A DNA stretch of 64,000 bases from an uncultured Desulfobacter sp. GTDB lineage: Bacteria > Desulfobacterota > Desulfobacteria > Desulfobacterales > Desulfobacteraceae. Below are positions 9,544-22,245 of the stretch, in pieces. The DNA lies in the NCBI RefSeq assembly GCF_963665355.1, contig NZ_OY762229.1, positions 992,001-1,056,000 of the forward strand, read 5' to 3'. The notes beneath the pieces were generated by a model, which was not told the origin of the DNA, ran no database searches, and saw only the letters and a list, made by a program, of their open reading frames with translations. The position numbers and the translations under genes were made by a program. How positions within the stretch are numbered: position 1 is the stretch's first letter; every line of letters starts with the position of its first letter.

Positions 9544-10257
9544 ATGTATATTGGCGGATTTCAGAAAAATTCCCTGATTGATTTTCCGGGAAACATAGCC
9601 TGTGTCGTGTTCACTAAGGGGTGCAACTTCACCTGCCCCTACTGCCATAATCCGGATCTTGCTGCCGCCCCTGACAGGGGCGGCAGTTCCGGTTTGAATA
9701 GCCCGGGCCAGGAAGATATTCTGGCTTTTCTGGAAAAACGAAAAGGCATGGTTGAAGGGGTTGTTATTACCGGCGGAGAACCCACCCTTCAGGGGGATCT
9801 GATTGATTTTATCCAAACGGTCAGGCTGATGGGTTATAAGGTCAAACTGGATACCAACGGCACGGCCCCCGGTATTCTGGACACGCTTTTTGATCAGGGC
9901 CTTGTGGATTATCTGGCCATGGACATTAAGACAGACAGGGACCACTATCCCATGGTCATGAAAAATCCGGGGCTACTGGACCGGGTCATGGAGAGTATTG
10001 CGCTGATCATGGAAAAAGCCCCGGCCTATGAATTCAGGACCACCTGCGCAAGGCCGTTTGTCACGTCTGGCATCATGGAGAATATTGGCAAAATGATCCG
10101 GGGGGCCGCATTTTATGTGCTCCAGCCCTGTTCCCGCAACGTGGATATCCTGGATCCCGATTTTGCCCTCGTGGATGATCATTTTCCAGACAATGATGAA
10201 ATGAAGGCGCTGCAGGCAGCCGTTCTGCCCTTTGTCGAGAATACCAGGATACGATAG
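9544..10257 (+). CDS. nrdG: Anaerobic ribonucleotide reductase activase
   Basis: 237 residues. This radical-SAM enzyme uses a 4Fe-4S cluster and S-adenosylmethionine to make the glycyl radical on NrdD. The CxxxCxxC motif is C27, C31, C34 (GCNFTCPYCHNP), preceded by the typical NSLIDFPG. A GGEPTLQ motif marks the SAM-binding strand. It directly follows nrdD, which fixes the assignment; by sequence alone it is close to pyruvate-formate lyase activases. It is longer than the E. coli protein (about 154 residues), as is common in anaerobes. Confidence 0.92.
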   Translation: MYIGGFQKNSLIDFPGNIACVVFTKGCNFTCPYCHNPDLAAAPDRGGSSGLNSPGQEDILAFLEKRKGMVEGVVITGGEPTLQGDLIDFIQTVRLMGYKVKLDTNGTAPGILDTLFDQGLVDYLAMDIKTDRDHYPMVMKNPGLLDRVMESIALIMEKAPAYEFRTTCARPFVTSGIMENIGKMIRGAAFYVLQPCSRNVDILDPDFALVDDHFPDNDEMKALQAAVLPFVENTRIR

Positions 10258-10297
10258 AACCCCAGGTCGTAATTAATTATAGATAAAGGTTATAAGA

Positions 10298-11125
10298 ATG
10301 AAAAAACTTACCCTTGTATACTTCAGTCCCACCAAAACAACCGAAACCGTGCTTAAGGCCATAGCCCAGGGTCTTGCCCAGGGCCTGGAGATCAGTGGTT
10401 CGGCTATGACATCGGTCAATTTTACCCGTCCGGAAATCCGGCAGACTGGACTTGCTCCCTTTGGTGGCGATGATATTGTGCTGCTGGGCGCGCCCGTATA
10501 TGCAGGCCGACTGCCTTCGGATGCCGCTGATTTCTTTAAGAAACTTAGCGCGTCGGGCACCCCGGCCATACTCACAGTGGTCTACGGCAACAGGGAGTAT
10601 GAGGATGCCCTGCTGGAATTAAAGGATATTGCGTCGGCATGCGGATTTATTCCGGTTTCCGGTGCTGCCTTTATCGGCGAGCACTCCTTTGCAAGCACTG
10701 AGATTCCCGTGGCCATGAATCGGCCCGACGGGACTGACTTGCAACAGGCGCAGGATTTCGGCAGCAATACCGGTGGATTACTCAAAGAGACCCATGATTT
10801 GAAGAGGATTGGTGGTCTGAAAGTTCCCGGAAATTTTCCCTATAGAGACGGTATGGGTAAGGGCGCTCCTGACTTCATTGAGGTAACGGATATGTGCACC
10901 AACTGCGGAATCTGCGCCACGGTCTGCCCGTCAGAGGCCATTGATGCACAAAAAGGGTATGTCACCATGGCTGCCGACTGTATTCTTTGCTGCGCCTGCA
11001 TCAAGGCATGTCCTGAGCATGCCAGGGTCATGAAGGACGGCCCCATCAAAGATAAGGCAAAATGGCTGAATGAAGCCTGTTCAACCCCCAAACCGCCCCA
11101 GGTGTTTTTTGCCCCAGGATCTTAA
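10298..11125 (+). CDS. Flavodoxin-ferredoxin fusion (EFR1-type)
   Basis: 275 residues. Residues 1-160 form a flavodoxin-like fold with the FMN phosphate loop SPTKTTE (10-16) and GAPVYAGRLP (64-73). The C-terminal part carries two 4Fe-4S motifs: C200, C203, C206, C210 and C228, C231, C234, C238. Such EFR1 proteins are soluble electron carriers of anaerobes with no agreed partner. It starts 40 bp after nrdG on the same strand, so it may supply electrons to the NrdG radical-SAM step; that is an inference from position only. Confidence 0.8.
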   Translation: MKKLTLVYFSPTKTTETVLKAIAQGLAQGLEISGSAMTSVNFTRPEIRQTGLAPFGGDDIVLLGAPVYAGRLPSDAADFFKKLSASGTPAILTVVYGNREYEDALLELKDIASACGFIPVSGAAFIGEHSFASTEIPVAMNRPDGTDLQQAQDFGSNTGGLLKETHDLKRIGGLKVPGNFPYRDGMGKGAPDFIEVTDMCTNCGICATVCPSEAIDAQKGYVTMAADCILCCACIKACPEHARVMKDGPIKDKAKWLNEACSTPKPPQVFFAPGS

Positions 11126-11151
11126 TTTTTATTATCTGTCTTCCCCGATCA

Positions 11152-11220
11152 GTCTGAAAAGGCGTGTAAAGCAGCGTACCAAGCTTTACCGCCCCTGGCA
11201 TTCCTCTTGAAAAATCAGAC
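11152..11220 (+). other. Nested inverted repeats upstream of dnaN
   Basis: An outer pair GTCTGA / TCAGAC encloses an inner stem (GGCG-T-GTAAAGC with GCTTTAC-CGCC) around a 10-base loop. It may end the nrdDG-EFR1 transcript, but no clean T-run follows. No DnaA box (TTATCCACA type) was found here. Confidence 0.35.
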
Positions 11221-11235
11221 GGTTTGTTATAAACT
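11207..11235 (+). promoter_or_regulatory. Candidate dnaN promoter
   Basis: TTGAAA (11207-11212) is followed by TAAACT at 17 bp or TATAAA at 15 bp, about 40 bp before the dnaN ATG. Neither spacing with its box is ideal, so this is a weak assignment. Confidence 0.35.
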
Positions 11236-11270
11236 TTTTCGGATCAACAGATGATAAAAAAGGATTCTAA

Positions 11271-14803
<3,533 letters not shown>

Positions 14804-14840
14804 ACAATTAGTGCTCAAACACTAAAAAGGAGAGTTGAAT

Positions 14841-15377
14841 ATGGCAGGTCTAAATAAAGTCATCCTTATCGGTAACCTGGGAAGAGATCCTGAAATCAGA
14901 TATTCCCCCCAAGGCTTGGCGGTGGTAAATTTCACGCTTGCCACTACCGAAGTCTGGACCGACAAAAATACAGGCGAACGCCAGGAAAAAACCGAATGGC
15001 ACAGGATTGTGGTCTTTGGCAAACAGGCTGAAACCTGTGAAAAATATCTGTCCAAGGGAAAACAAGTTTATATAGAAGGGCGGCTGCAGACGCGGTCCTG
15101 GGAAAAAGACGGCCAGACCCATTACACCACGGAAATTGTCGTTTCAAACTTCATGTTTCTGGGGACCCGGGATGGTGGCGGCGGTCAGCCTGGCCCTGGC
15201 CCAGGCGGTGGCGGTTACCAGAGAGGCGGATATCAGAATCAATCGGACCCAGGAGGTGGGGGCGGATATTCCAAAAACCGGCCTGCACCCAATGCCGATA
15301 ATTTCCAGGGGCCAGTCCAGCCCGGTATGCCGGACGAATACGATCCATCCATCCCGGATGATGATATTCCCTTCTAA
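14841..15377 (+). CDS. ssb: Single-stranded DNA-binding protein
   Basis: 178 residues. The OB-fold domain (1-110) opens with [16 protein letters not shown] Gly/Pro/Gln-rich linker follows, and the acidic tip ends in DDDIPF, the docking tail for replication and repair partners. AAGGAGAG lies 7 bases before the ATG at 14841; an in-frame TTG six bases earlier is not needed. A small hairpin TTAGTG-CTCAAA-CACTAA (14809-14826) separates it from gyrB and could weaken or pause read-through. Confidence 0.95.
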   Translation: MAGLNKVILIGNLGRDPEIRYSPQGLAVVNFTLATTEVWTDKNTGERQEKTEWHRIVVFGKQAETCEKYLSKGKQVYIEGRLQTRSWEKDGQTHYTTEIVVSNFMFLGTRDGGGGQPGPGPGGGGYQRGGYQNQSDPGGGGGYSKNRPAPNADNFQGPVQPGMPDEYDPSIPDDDIPF

Positions 15378-15940
15378 ACACTTCCCCTGCTATTTATGTG
15401 GTGTTTGGACGCAAACTCATCCCTATGTCGTTGTGCGGGAAAATTCGAATATAGGCAACGTTGTGAGTACACGCGTCTCCATCGAAGTTCCCCGCCATGG
15501 GTTGCGTTCAGGCACTATTTAACAGCGGGAATCCGTTGGGCAACCTCTCTTCCATCCACCTTAATTCAAAGCGGTTAATATTAATTCATCGGCAAGCCGG
15601 AAAATTTTTTCACGGCATTTCTTTTCATGACAATGAAATGTATTTTGGTCTGATCATACTGAATTACGCCAAAATAATGCTGTGGCAGTGTCTCAACTGT
15701 CTTGACATTCCAAGCGTGAATCACTTATGATGGGCCAAATTCACCCGAAATTGAGCAACCTTTTGAAAATGTTGCGTAAGAATGCTTTAAATAATTGTGG
15801 GGTGCCGGGTTTCCGGGATATTCATCTTGTGTCGTGCAATCAGGGAAAATGTATGCAGACTATTTCGTTTTCAGGCTCTTAACGGCGGTTTTTACGTGTG
15901 AGGATTTGACCCCGCATTTATTCTAAGAAACAGAGGATAC
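15378..15940 (+). other. Non-coding stretch between ssb and cheD
   Basis: No open reading frame here has a convincing family resemblance. A sigma-70-like promoter sits at 15702-15731, leaving an untranslated leader of about 200 bases before cheD. I looked for a cyclic-di-GMP riboswitch signature in that leader and did not find one. Confidence 0.5.
15702..15731 (+). promoter_or_regulatory. Candidate sigma-70 promoter for cheD
   Basis: Perfect TTGACA at 15702-15707, 18-bp spacer, TATGAT at 15726-15731 (five of six). Confidence 0.5.
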
Positions 15941-16420
15941 ATGGAACATATCGTAGACGTAGCAGATATGAAAATCAGCAACCAGGCCGGGGACACCATT
16001 GTGACATACTCGCTTGGTGCATGCATCGGGATTGCAATATATGATTCCCAAGCCCAAGTGGGGGGTATACTTCATTATATGCTGCCGGACTCCACCATTG
16101 ATAATACAAAGGCAGAAAGCAATCCGTACATGTTCGCTGATACCGGCATTCCAACATTGTTTAAACAGGCGTATGAACTGGGTGCCGAAAAATCAAGAAT
16201 TAAAGTCTTTGTTGCCGGCGGCGCTGAGTTTATGGAACAGGAAGGCATTTTTAATATTGGCAGGCGAAATTATTCAGCATTGATGCAGATATTGACCAGA
16301 AACAATGTTTCCATCTGGAAACAGGCTGTGGGGGGCAATTTAAACCGGACAGTAAAAATGGAAATCGCCTCCGGAAATATTTATCTGAAAACATCCGGAA
16401 TAGGAGAGGTGCTGCTATGA
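15941..16420 (+). CDS. cheD: Chemoreceptor glutamine deamidase CheD
   Basis: 159 residues. CheD deamidates glutamines of methyl-accepting chemoreceptors and can bind CheC. The catalytic Cys28 is in SLGACIGI and His45 in GGILHYMLP; both are conserved in the family. Family features such as FVAGGAEFM near residue 90 are present. It overlaps the HDOD gene by 4 bp, so the two are co-translated. No other che gene is close, which makes it an isolated cheD. Confidence 0.9.
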   Translation: MEHIVDVADMKISNQAGDTIVTYSLGACIGIAIYDSQAQVGGILHYMLPDSTIDNTKAESNPYMFADTGIPTLFKQAYELGAEKSRIKVFVAGGAEFMEQEGIFNIGRRNYSALMQILTRNNVSIWKQAVGGNLNRTVKMEIASGNIYLKTSGIGEVLL

Positions 16421-17265
16421 TCAGTCTGCAAGTACTTATCAGAGAAATAAAAAATCTAAAACCCATTCCTGCCGTGGTCACTTCCCTTATGGAGGTCATA
16501 GATGAGCCCAATGCATCCATGGAAGATATCACTAAGATCATCCAGTATGATCCTGCCATTACCGCAGAAGTCCTTCGCACCGCCAATTCCGCATATTTTG
16601 GTTTGAAGTATCCTGCTGAATCCATCATGGAAGCAGGCATGATGCTGGGGATAGACCGCCTTGTGGACCTGGTAATGCTCAAGGTCGGCCGGCAGATGAC
16701 CAAAGGCCCCCTGAGCGGTTATGATCTGCACGAAGGTGCATTGTGGAAGTATTCCGTATCATCAGCCCTCATTGCAAAACAGGTGGCCGGCCAGCTGAAT
16801 CTGCCTAAAAAAAACAGTATATTCACAGCTTCACTTCTCAAGGATATCGGTAAAACCGTTTTGGATAAATTTGTCGAGGATGCCTTTGAAAAAATTTCCA
16901 ATCTGGTGCTCAATGAAAATTTCAGTTTTATGGAGGCTGAAAAAAGGATTATTGGCGTGGACCACGCAGAACTTGGCGGAATGATCGCCAAACTATGGAA
17001 ATTTTCACCCAAAATGGTCAGTATCATCCGCAATCATCACCTGACCGGTGAGACCATGGTCAGAGACAAGGATATCGCTGTGGTCTACCTATCCGATTGC
17101 ATATGTATGATGATGGGCATGGGCGTTGGAGCCGACGGACTTGCATATCGATTTCACGAGCAGGCCATGAATTATGTTGGCATCTCAGTCGAAGATACAT
17201 TGAAAATCATCGCAGATTTCACCTGCCAGATGGAGGCCGTAGAAGAACTTTTAAAGGTTGCGTGA
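16417..17265 (+). CDS. HDOD-domain signalling protein
   Basis: 282 residues forming one HDOD domain, an HD-related fold without an obvious full set of metal ligands. Recognisable parts are LKPIPAVVTSLMEVID, QYDPAITAEVLRTANSAYFG and the later LKDIGKTVLDKF. HDOD proteins are regulatory, often tied to motility, chemotaxis or second messengers, with no known catalysis. The 4-bp overlap with cheD suggests a chemotaxis or motility role. No other domain is fused to it. Confidence 0.85.
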   Translation: MISLQVLIREIKNLKPIPAVVTSLMEVIDEPNASMEDITKIIQYDPAITAEVLRTANSAYFGLKYPAESIMEAGMMLGIDRLVDLVMLKVGRQMTKGPLSGYDLHEGALWKYSVSSALIAKQVAGQLNLPKKNSIFTASLLKDIGKTVLDKFVEDAFEKISNLVLNENFSFMEAEKRIIGVDHAELGGMIAKLWKFSPKMVSIIRNHHLTGETMVRDKDIAVVYLSDCICMMMGMGVGADGLAYRFHEQAMNYVGISVEDTLKIIADFTCQMEAVEELLKVA

Positions 17266-17338
17266 ATTCACGGATTGTGACCTTAATATTTAAAAAATCT
17301 CAATTCCATTACATGGATTCTGAATCTACTATTGCCAC

Positions 17339-17380
17339 ATAGTTAGAGACTTCCTTATGAAGGGGCGTGCCTCTAACTAT
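17339..17380. terminator. Hairpin between convergent genes
   Basis: A perfect 10-bp stem, ATAGTTAGAG and CTCTAACTAT, encloses a 22-base loop that itself holds CTTCC...GGAAG-like pairing. It sits between the HDOD gene and the convergent HisHF gene, where a bidirectional terminator is expected. No strong T-run follows on either strand, so Rho-independent function is not certain. Confidence 0.45.
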
Positions 17381-17399
17381 ATGATGTTATTTCCTTCTC

Positions 17400-18995
17400 T
17401 TATTTTCTCACCTCAATACCCTGTTCGGCAAGATGCTCTTTCACCAATTGAATGGGAACTTCTTCTCTGTGGAAAATACCTGCAGCCAATGCCGCTTCAG
17501 CCTTGGTATATTTAAACACTTCGGAAAAATGCGCTTCACACCCGGCACCGGAGGAGGCAATCACCGGGATGGTGACATTGCTGCGTACGGCATTGATCAG
17601 GTCCAGATCAAATCCCGAGTTGGTCCCGTCCTTATCTATGCAGTTGAGCAGGATTTCTCCTGCCCCCAGCTCTTCACAGGCTTTTGCCAGGGCCACCGCA
17701 TCAATGTCCATGGCTTTCCGGCCACCGCTTACCGTACACTGGTACCAGCAATATGCTTCGCCGCCGGGGCCTTTTTCGCCGGATGTCACTTTGACCACAT
17801 GGTGTTTGGCAGCATCTTTAGGGGACGCTACCCATGCCCGTTTGGGATCAACGGAAATCACCACGGCCTGGGCGCCGTAAACCCTTGAAATTTCTTCAAT
17901 GGCGGATTTACCCGTTTTCTGCCCGGATTCGAGGTATGCCATGGCAATATAAACCGCATCGGATCCAATGGAAATTTTATCCGCACCGGCTCTAAAATAC
18001 CGAGCCGCAACATCCAGGGATGAATAGTGACATCCCTTGGCATCGGTGAACTCCCGGATGCCTCCGCCAATGGTCAGGGGAACAAACACCTGCTTGGAGG
18101 TCTCTTCCAGCACCTGGAGCATGGGCATATCCTCCAGGGGGAAATCCCTGAAACCGGTTATGTTTAAAAAGGTGATTTCATCGGCACCCTGCTCGTAATA
18201 CTTCCGGGCCAGGGCCACGGGTTTGCCGAGATTTCTGACACTGCCCTTCTCCCTGACATCGTACTGGTCCCCTTTGGTTACCACTAAATCCCCATTGTCG
18301 TTGGACCGGACATCAAGACAGGCAATCACTCTTTTGGACAGGCCTTTGGCCGGTATATCCGCAGTTCCCCGGGATTTAAGGCTTTTTGAATGGATGAAAT
18401 TGTCAAGCAGCTTCATGCCGGCAGATCCGCTTTTTTCCGGATGGAACTGGGTGCCGATGATATTACCCTGCTGCACAGCCGAGGCATAGGGGTAATCATA
18501 GGTGGTGGTGGCCAGAATCACATCGGGATTTTCGGGTACGATATGGTAGGAGTGGACAAAATAAAATTTTGTATCCGGCTCCACCCCGTCAAGAAAAGGG
18601 GAATCCTGTTTGATGTGGATGCCGTTCCATCCGATGTGGGGCACGGACAGTTCGGTTCTGAATCGTTTCACCCGGCCCTTGAAAAAACAAATGCTCTCAT
18701 TGGCATTGGGAACCACTTCTTCCTCGCTGCCTTCAAAAAGAGCCTGCATGCCCACGCAGATTCCCAAAAACGGCCGATCCGCGTTAAGATATTCGCGCAG
18801 AGGCTCAACAAACCTGCGCTCATGGAGAATTTCAAGCATGGCCCCATAATTGCCTACGCCGGGAAAAATCAGCCTCTCAGCTGCCAGGATATCTTCAGGT
18901 TTTTCAACCATTTTAATGCTGCCGCCCATCTTTTCCACAGCATTGATCAGGCTGCGGACATTGCCGGCCCCATAGTCTAATACGGTAATCTTCAT
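17400..18995 (-). CDS. hisHF: Bifunctional imidazole glycerol phosphate synthase, HisH-HisF fusion
   Basis: 531 residues in one chain. Residues 1-205 are the HisH glutamine amidotransferase with Cys80 (FLGICVGMQ), His185 and Glu187 (QFHPEKSG). Residues about 220-531 are the HisF cyclase with catalytic Asp228 (ACLDVR) and Asp383 (VISVDPKRAW). Together they turn PRFAR and glutamine into IGP and AICAR in histidine synthesis. Bacteria normally use two separate proteins. This fusion, and its inserted segment with VVTKGDQYDVREKG plus the C-terminal VPVIASSGAG...AALAAGIFHR, resembles the plant and fungal HIS7/HISN4 enzyme. No other his gene is near. All catalytic residues are intact. Confidence 0.95.
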   Translation of the reverse strand: MKITVLDYGAGNVRSLINAVEKMGGSIKMVEKPEDILAAERLIFPGVGNYGAMLEILHERRFVEPLREYLNADRPFLGICVGMQALFEGSEEEVVPNANESICFFKGRVKRFRTELSVPHIGWNGIHIKQDSPFLDGVEPDTKFYFVHSYHIVPENPDVILATTTYDYPYASAVQQGNIIGTQFHPEKSGSAGMKLLDNFIHSKSLKSRGTADIPAKGLSKRVIACLDVRSNDNGDLVVTKGDQYDVREKGSVRNLGKPVALARKYYEQGADEITFLNITGFRDFPLEDMPMLQVLEETSKQVFVPLTIGGGIREFTDAKGCHYSSLDVAARYFRAGADKISIGSDAVYIAMAYLESGQKTGKSAIEEISRVYGAQAVVISVDPKRAWVASPKDAAKHHVVKVTSGEKGPGGEAYCWYQCTVSGGRKAMDIDAVALAKACEELGAGEILLNCIDKDGTNSGFDLDLINAVRSNVTIPVIASSGAGCEAHFSEVFKYTKAEAALAAGIFHREEVPIQLVKEHLAEQGIEVRK

Positions 18996-19088
18996 AATCT
19001 TATTCCAGCCGCTGTTGTCATTAACTTAAATCTGCTCCCAAACGGAGCAAAATTAGAAGGATAGCCAATTCCCATCCAGGTGTCCAGT

Positions 19089-20408
19089 TCATTTATACGC
19101 ACTACATTCGTCAATCCGCCGGCTGATCTCGTCGTTGATCATGGCATATGCCTTTGAATCAAGGTCTTTGTATTGCCTTTTAAACTCCAGCTCCATGATC
19201 CCTTCGGGAAGATTATCAATCACAGGCATGAAGTCGCTCTCACTTTTGACAGCGGCCATTTTCTGCTGCAACCGGGATGCTTGGGTCGCCGATTCAATGG
19301 CCAGTTCTGCAAGCTTTACCCCTGCTCGGTCTGCGGCGAGGTCTGCAAAACTGAATCCGCTTCCCTTATCTGAATCATCCACCTCCTTGGAAAGTCCGGC
19401 AAAATTACTCAGTTTACTTCCGGCTGAAACGGTCAGGCCAGCCGAAATCAGAAAGTGTTTGGGAAGATCATGTCGGCCGTTAAGGGTAAAACGAATATGC
19501 GTTTTGGGTTTGACCTGTTTAAGTTTTTCTTTACTGACCAGTTTATCGATCCCCTGATTGATGCAGAATAAAGACAATGCCTGGAGCAATGCCCGGTTCT
19601 CCAGCACGGGATTATTAGAAACGGCGCTTTGTCCGGCGGCCAGTTTAAACAAGGGTTGAATGACCCGGAAAAGGGATATGGACCTGCTATGATATTTGCG
19701 AACGGTAACGACAAGGTCCGTCAGGGCGTTGGTGTAAAAAATCAATTTATCCTGGTGTTCCGGGGAGATCATGAATGCTTTTCCGCTTTCATGGATTTGT
19801 GCAATAGAATCCGGATTCCATTCATAGGTAAGGATTAACTGCTTTTCGTGGATTGAAACAGAGTGCAGATCATTCATCACCTCGACAATTAATTTATAAT
19901 CCTGGGGGGACAGAAAATTTTGACAGACAAATGAGGCTGCAAAGGCAACAAAGGCAACAAAGGACCCTGGAATTTCAATTTTTCCGACATGGATATAATT
20001 GACATCAGGCTTATTCTCTTTAGTTGACAGCGTAAATTCCATGTTGACATATGCGCCCAGCACGGTTTTGGGAACTTTTACCGTTGCACCCAGATGGATC
20101 AGCGGGTCCGATAATCGGATTTCGGTACAGATCAAGTTGTTATCGTTTAGTTGGGAGACACCATACTCTGCAAGAAGGTTCAAGTCCTCTTCAGACAATA
20201 TTACCCGTCTGATTTCTTTTCTATGCATTGAATTGGGTTTGTTGTTTTTGACAATTTTTTCCACCCGTTTCACATTGTCAAAAGACAGCTCCGGAGGGGG
20301 GCTGACCTTGGGACTTTTTTCAATGACACAGAGCAGAAAAACAACAGGACCACCCACAAACATCAGTATGCATAGGAATAGAAAACACTTGGCGATGAAT
20401 TTGATCAT
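19089..20408 (-). CDS. Membrane-anchored protein of unknown function
   Basis: 439 residues, not recognised. A hydrophobic N-terminal helix (about 5-27, FLFLCILMFVGGPVVFLLCV) predicts a signal anchor with the rest in the periplasm. The remainder mixes beta-rich stretches with a helical C-terminal part rich in Ala, Glu and Lys. The ATG at 20408 has AGGCAGGAACC upstream and is preferred over an in-frame GTG at 20441. It stands alone between hisHF and the transposon graveyard. Confidence 0.7.
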   Translation of the reverse strand: MIKFIAKCFLFLCILMFVGGPVVFLLCVIEKSPKVSPPPELSFDNVKRVEKIVKNNKPNSMHRKEIRRVILSEEDLNLLAEYGVSQLNDNNLICTEIRLSDPLIHLGATVKVPKTVLGAYVNMEFTLSTKENKPDVNYIHVGKIEIPGSFVAFVAFAASFVCQNFLSPQDYKLIVEVMNDLHSVSIHEKQLILTYEWNPDSIAQIHESGKAFMISPEHQDKLIFYTNALTDLVVTVRKYHSRSISLFRVIQPLFKLAAGQSAVSNNPVLENRALLQALSLFCINQGIDKLVSKEKLKQVKPKTHIRFTLNGRHDLPKHFLISAGLTVSAGSKLSNFAGLSKEVDDSDKGSGFSFADLAADRAGVKLAELAIESATQASRLQQKMAAVKSESDFMPVIDNLPEGIMELEFKRQYKDLDSKAYAMINDEISRRIDECSAYK

Positions 20409-20496
20409 GGTTCCTGCCTTAGCCCAAATTTTCGATTGCACAATATAATTTGTTGTAATTACGCGGTTTGTTCTTTTTAATCGCTTGTTTATGGCA

Positions 20497-20826
20497 CTAC
20501 TTTCGTGTAAAAATATTTTTAGTCACCGGTCCTGGATATAAACCGCCCCCCAAAGCTTTATAACTTTCTTGTTTTCTGGGTTCCGGCCGTGTGCTTTTTC
20601 TGATGTGAACGGTTTGACCATCCTTGCATTGAATTGAAACTGTCACCCGGTTTTGGCCTTCGAGCTGATTTCTCAGTTGAGACCAATTTCTATTAATCTG
20701 TGATTGTTTCAGCCAATATCGAACGCTATGAACCAAATGATAAGCCAGAATATTTATAAAAAGGTACCCTGTGAATCGTTCGGTAACCTGATGGAATACT
20801 GGCAGAATGTCCAATTCCGATTTCAA
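20497..20826 (-). pseudogene. C-terminal remnant of an IS1634-like DDE transposase
   Basis: 109 residues with LDILPVFHQVTERFTGYLF and FINILAYHLVHSVRYWLK, which match the C-terminal end of IS1634-type (IS4 superfamily) transposases. The catalytic DDE part is absent: at its 5' side the sequence runs straight into another transposase fragment on the opposite strand. It cannot be active. Confidence 0.75.
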
Positions 20827-21100
20827 TGACCGAATTCAGGAGGTCACCTCAAGTGAAGTCCAGTAAAGCACAGATTTATACTAAATTCCATAAAATTCCC
20901 GAAATCAATTTTGAGGAAAGAAAGCTGATATCATTCGCTGGGATTCTTATTTTCCAGATGTTGTTGAAACGACTTGGACTGAAAAAAACTGCAAAGATGC
21001 TTCACCCATTTAAAGCTGTTCCCCTATTTTCGTCCATCATATCATCGTTACGCTTCTTGTCGTTCACCTGATTCTTGGTTTTAGAAGGATCAGAGAAATC
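20826..21100 (+). pseudogene. N-terminal remnant of an IS1380-like transposase, frameshifted
   Basis: The first frame reads KIPEINFEERKLISFAGILI then FQMLLKRLGL, like IS1380-group N-termini. After about 20990 the homology continues one frame over as HHIIVTLLVVHLILGFRRIR. Thus a frameshift and then truncation. Nothing downstream carries the catalytic domain. Confidence 0.65.
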
Positions 21101-21145
21101 AACGCATGGAGTTGCACTGGCCGCGGATAATTCTTATTATCTGCC

Positions 21146-22142
21146 ATAAAATTAAAAACAAAAATTCTGGGTGTTTTACTGGCGGTGCTCCTGGTATACG
21201 GTATTCTCAGCTGCGGAATTGAGTGCTTCGTTGAAAAACTCTTAAAACAATGCCGCCCCCATATTTGAAGAACAGGATAAAAACAGGCTTTTCGTGTACG
21301 ACATATTTAAAGGGTTGACCGATTCCTCAGATATCATCATCCAAGCCGAACTTCCCCGGCAAATTATGAAATATGCCCAGAACACCATGTTTTTTGTATT
21401 GATTTCTACCGGGATTGCTGGAATTGCCCTGCTGCTTGTCATATATTTTTTATTAAACCTGGTAACTGCAGTCACACCGAACCCGGTTGCGCCATCCTAC
21501 TTATAAACTCCTTCTAACTGAGGAAACCGAGCGACGACGGCTTGCATCGGATCTTCACGATCAGATCAGTCAAAAACTGGCCATCTGCCAGTTAAAACTG
21601 GCTATGCTCAAGGATTCCCGGGCAATGGACAATGCGGGCGGTGTCCGGGAAATGGAAGACCTGGAGGATATACTTGAAGACATTATCCAGGAAACCCGTA
21701 CCCTGCCCTTTGAAATCAGTCCGCCGGTTCTTTATGGGCTGGGGCTGAAGCCCGCACTGGAGTGGCTTTTAGAAAACACCTGCATGCAAAGCGGCATTGA
21801 TTCCGTCTGGAGGGTGATCTGGACGGGAAACGGCTGGATAACAGTCTGAATATTCTTATTTTCAGGACGGTAAGAGAACTGCTCCATAATATTATCAAGC
21901 ACGCAAAGGCTACAAAAACAACCGTCCGGCTCTCTGAGGGAACCAATTTTCTTGAAATCTGTGTTACGGATAACGGGATCGGGTCTGATCCTGAAACGCA
22001 GTACAAAAATATGGGATTCGGCCTTTTCAGTATTCGGGAGCGGTTCAGTTCCATTGGCGGTGAATTCACTGTCCTGTCTGAGGCCGGTGCGGGAACCCGG
22101 GCAATTCTGAAAGTTCCTTACAATTTAAAGGATTCCCTATAA
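21146..22142 (+). pseudogene. Decayed sensor histidine kinase (NarX/UhpB-type)
   Basis: Pieces of one kinase gene are spread over several frames. 21146-21268 encodes an N-terminal membrane helix (LKTKILGVLLAVLLVYGILS) whose likely start codon now reads ATA. 21250-21506 encodes part of the sensor and a second membrane helix. 21487-21849 encodes a HisKA_3 dimerisation region with the phospho-acceptor motif RRRLASDLHDQISQ. A frameshift near 21830 moves the GHKL ATPase (ELLHNIIKHAKA, VTDNGIGSDP) into another frame that ends at 22142. Most of the periplasmic sensor and the HAMP region are missing. The remains lie directly upstream of a truncated partner regulator. Confidence 0.8.
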
Positions 22143-22237
22143 CAGCCATGGGCCGATCTGGCATACCAGCTGCCAGACTCGGCCCACAACAAAGTTTGAA
22201 AAATCTGAGTGACATACCCAGTCTTTCATATAAAAAG
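22142..22237 (+). repeat. Dispersed hairpin repeat, copy 1
   Basis: About 95 bp with an imperfect stem TGGGCCGATCTGGCA / TGCCAGACTCGGCCCA, then CACAAC and the tail CTTTCATATAAAAA. It lies between the dead kinase and the dead regulator. Related copies are at 39753 and 52232, with a partial one at 22711. Confidence 0.6.
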
Positions 22238-22245
22238 GACGCATC

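Noticed and set aside
11126-11270. Possible replication origin next to dnaN
   Set aside because: dnaN-gyrB suggests an origin region, but no dnaA gene and no DnaA boxes were seen here.
15731-15940. Riboswitch in the cheD leader
   Set aside because: The leader is long, but no signature of a known riboswitch class was found.
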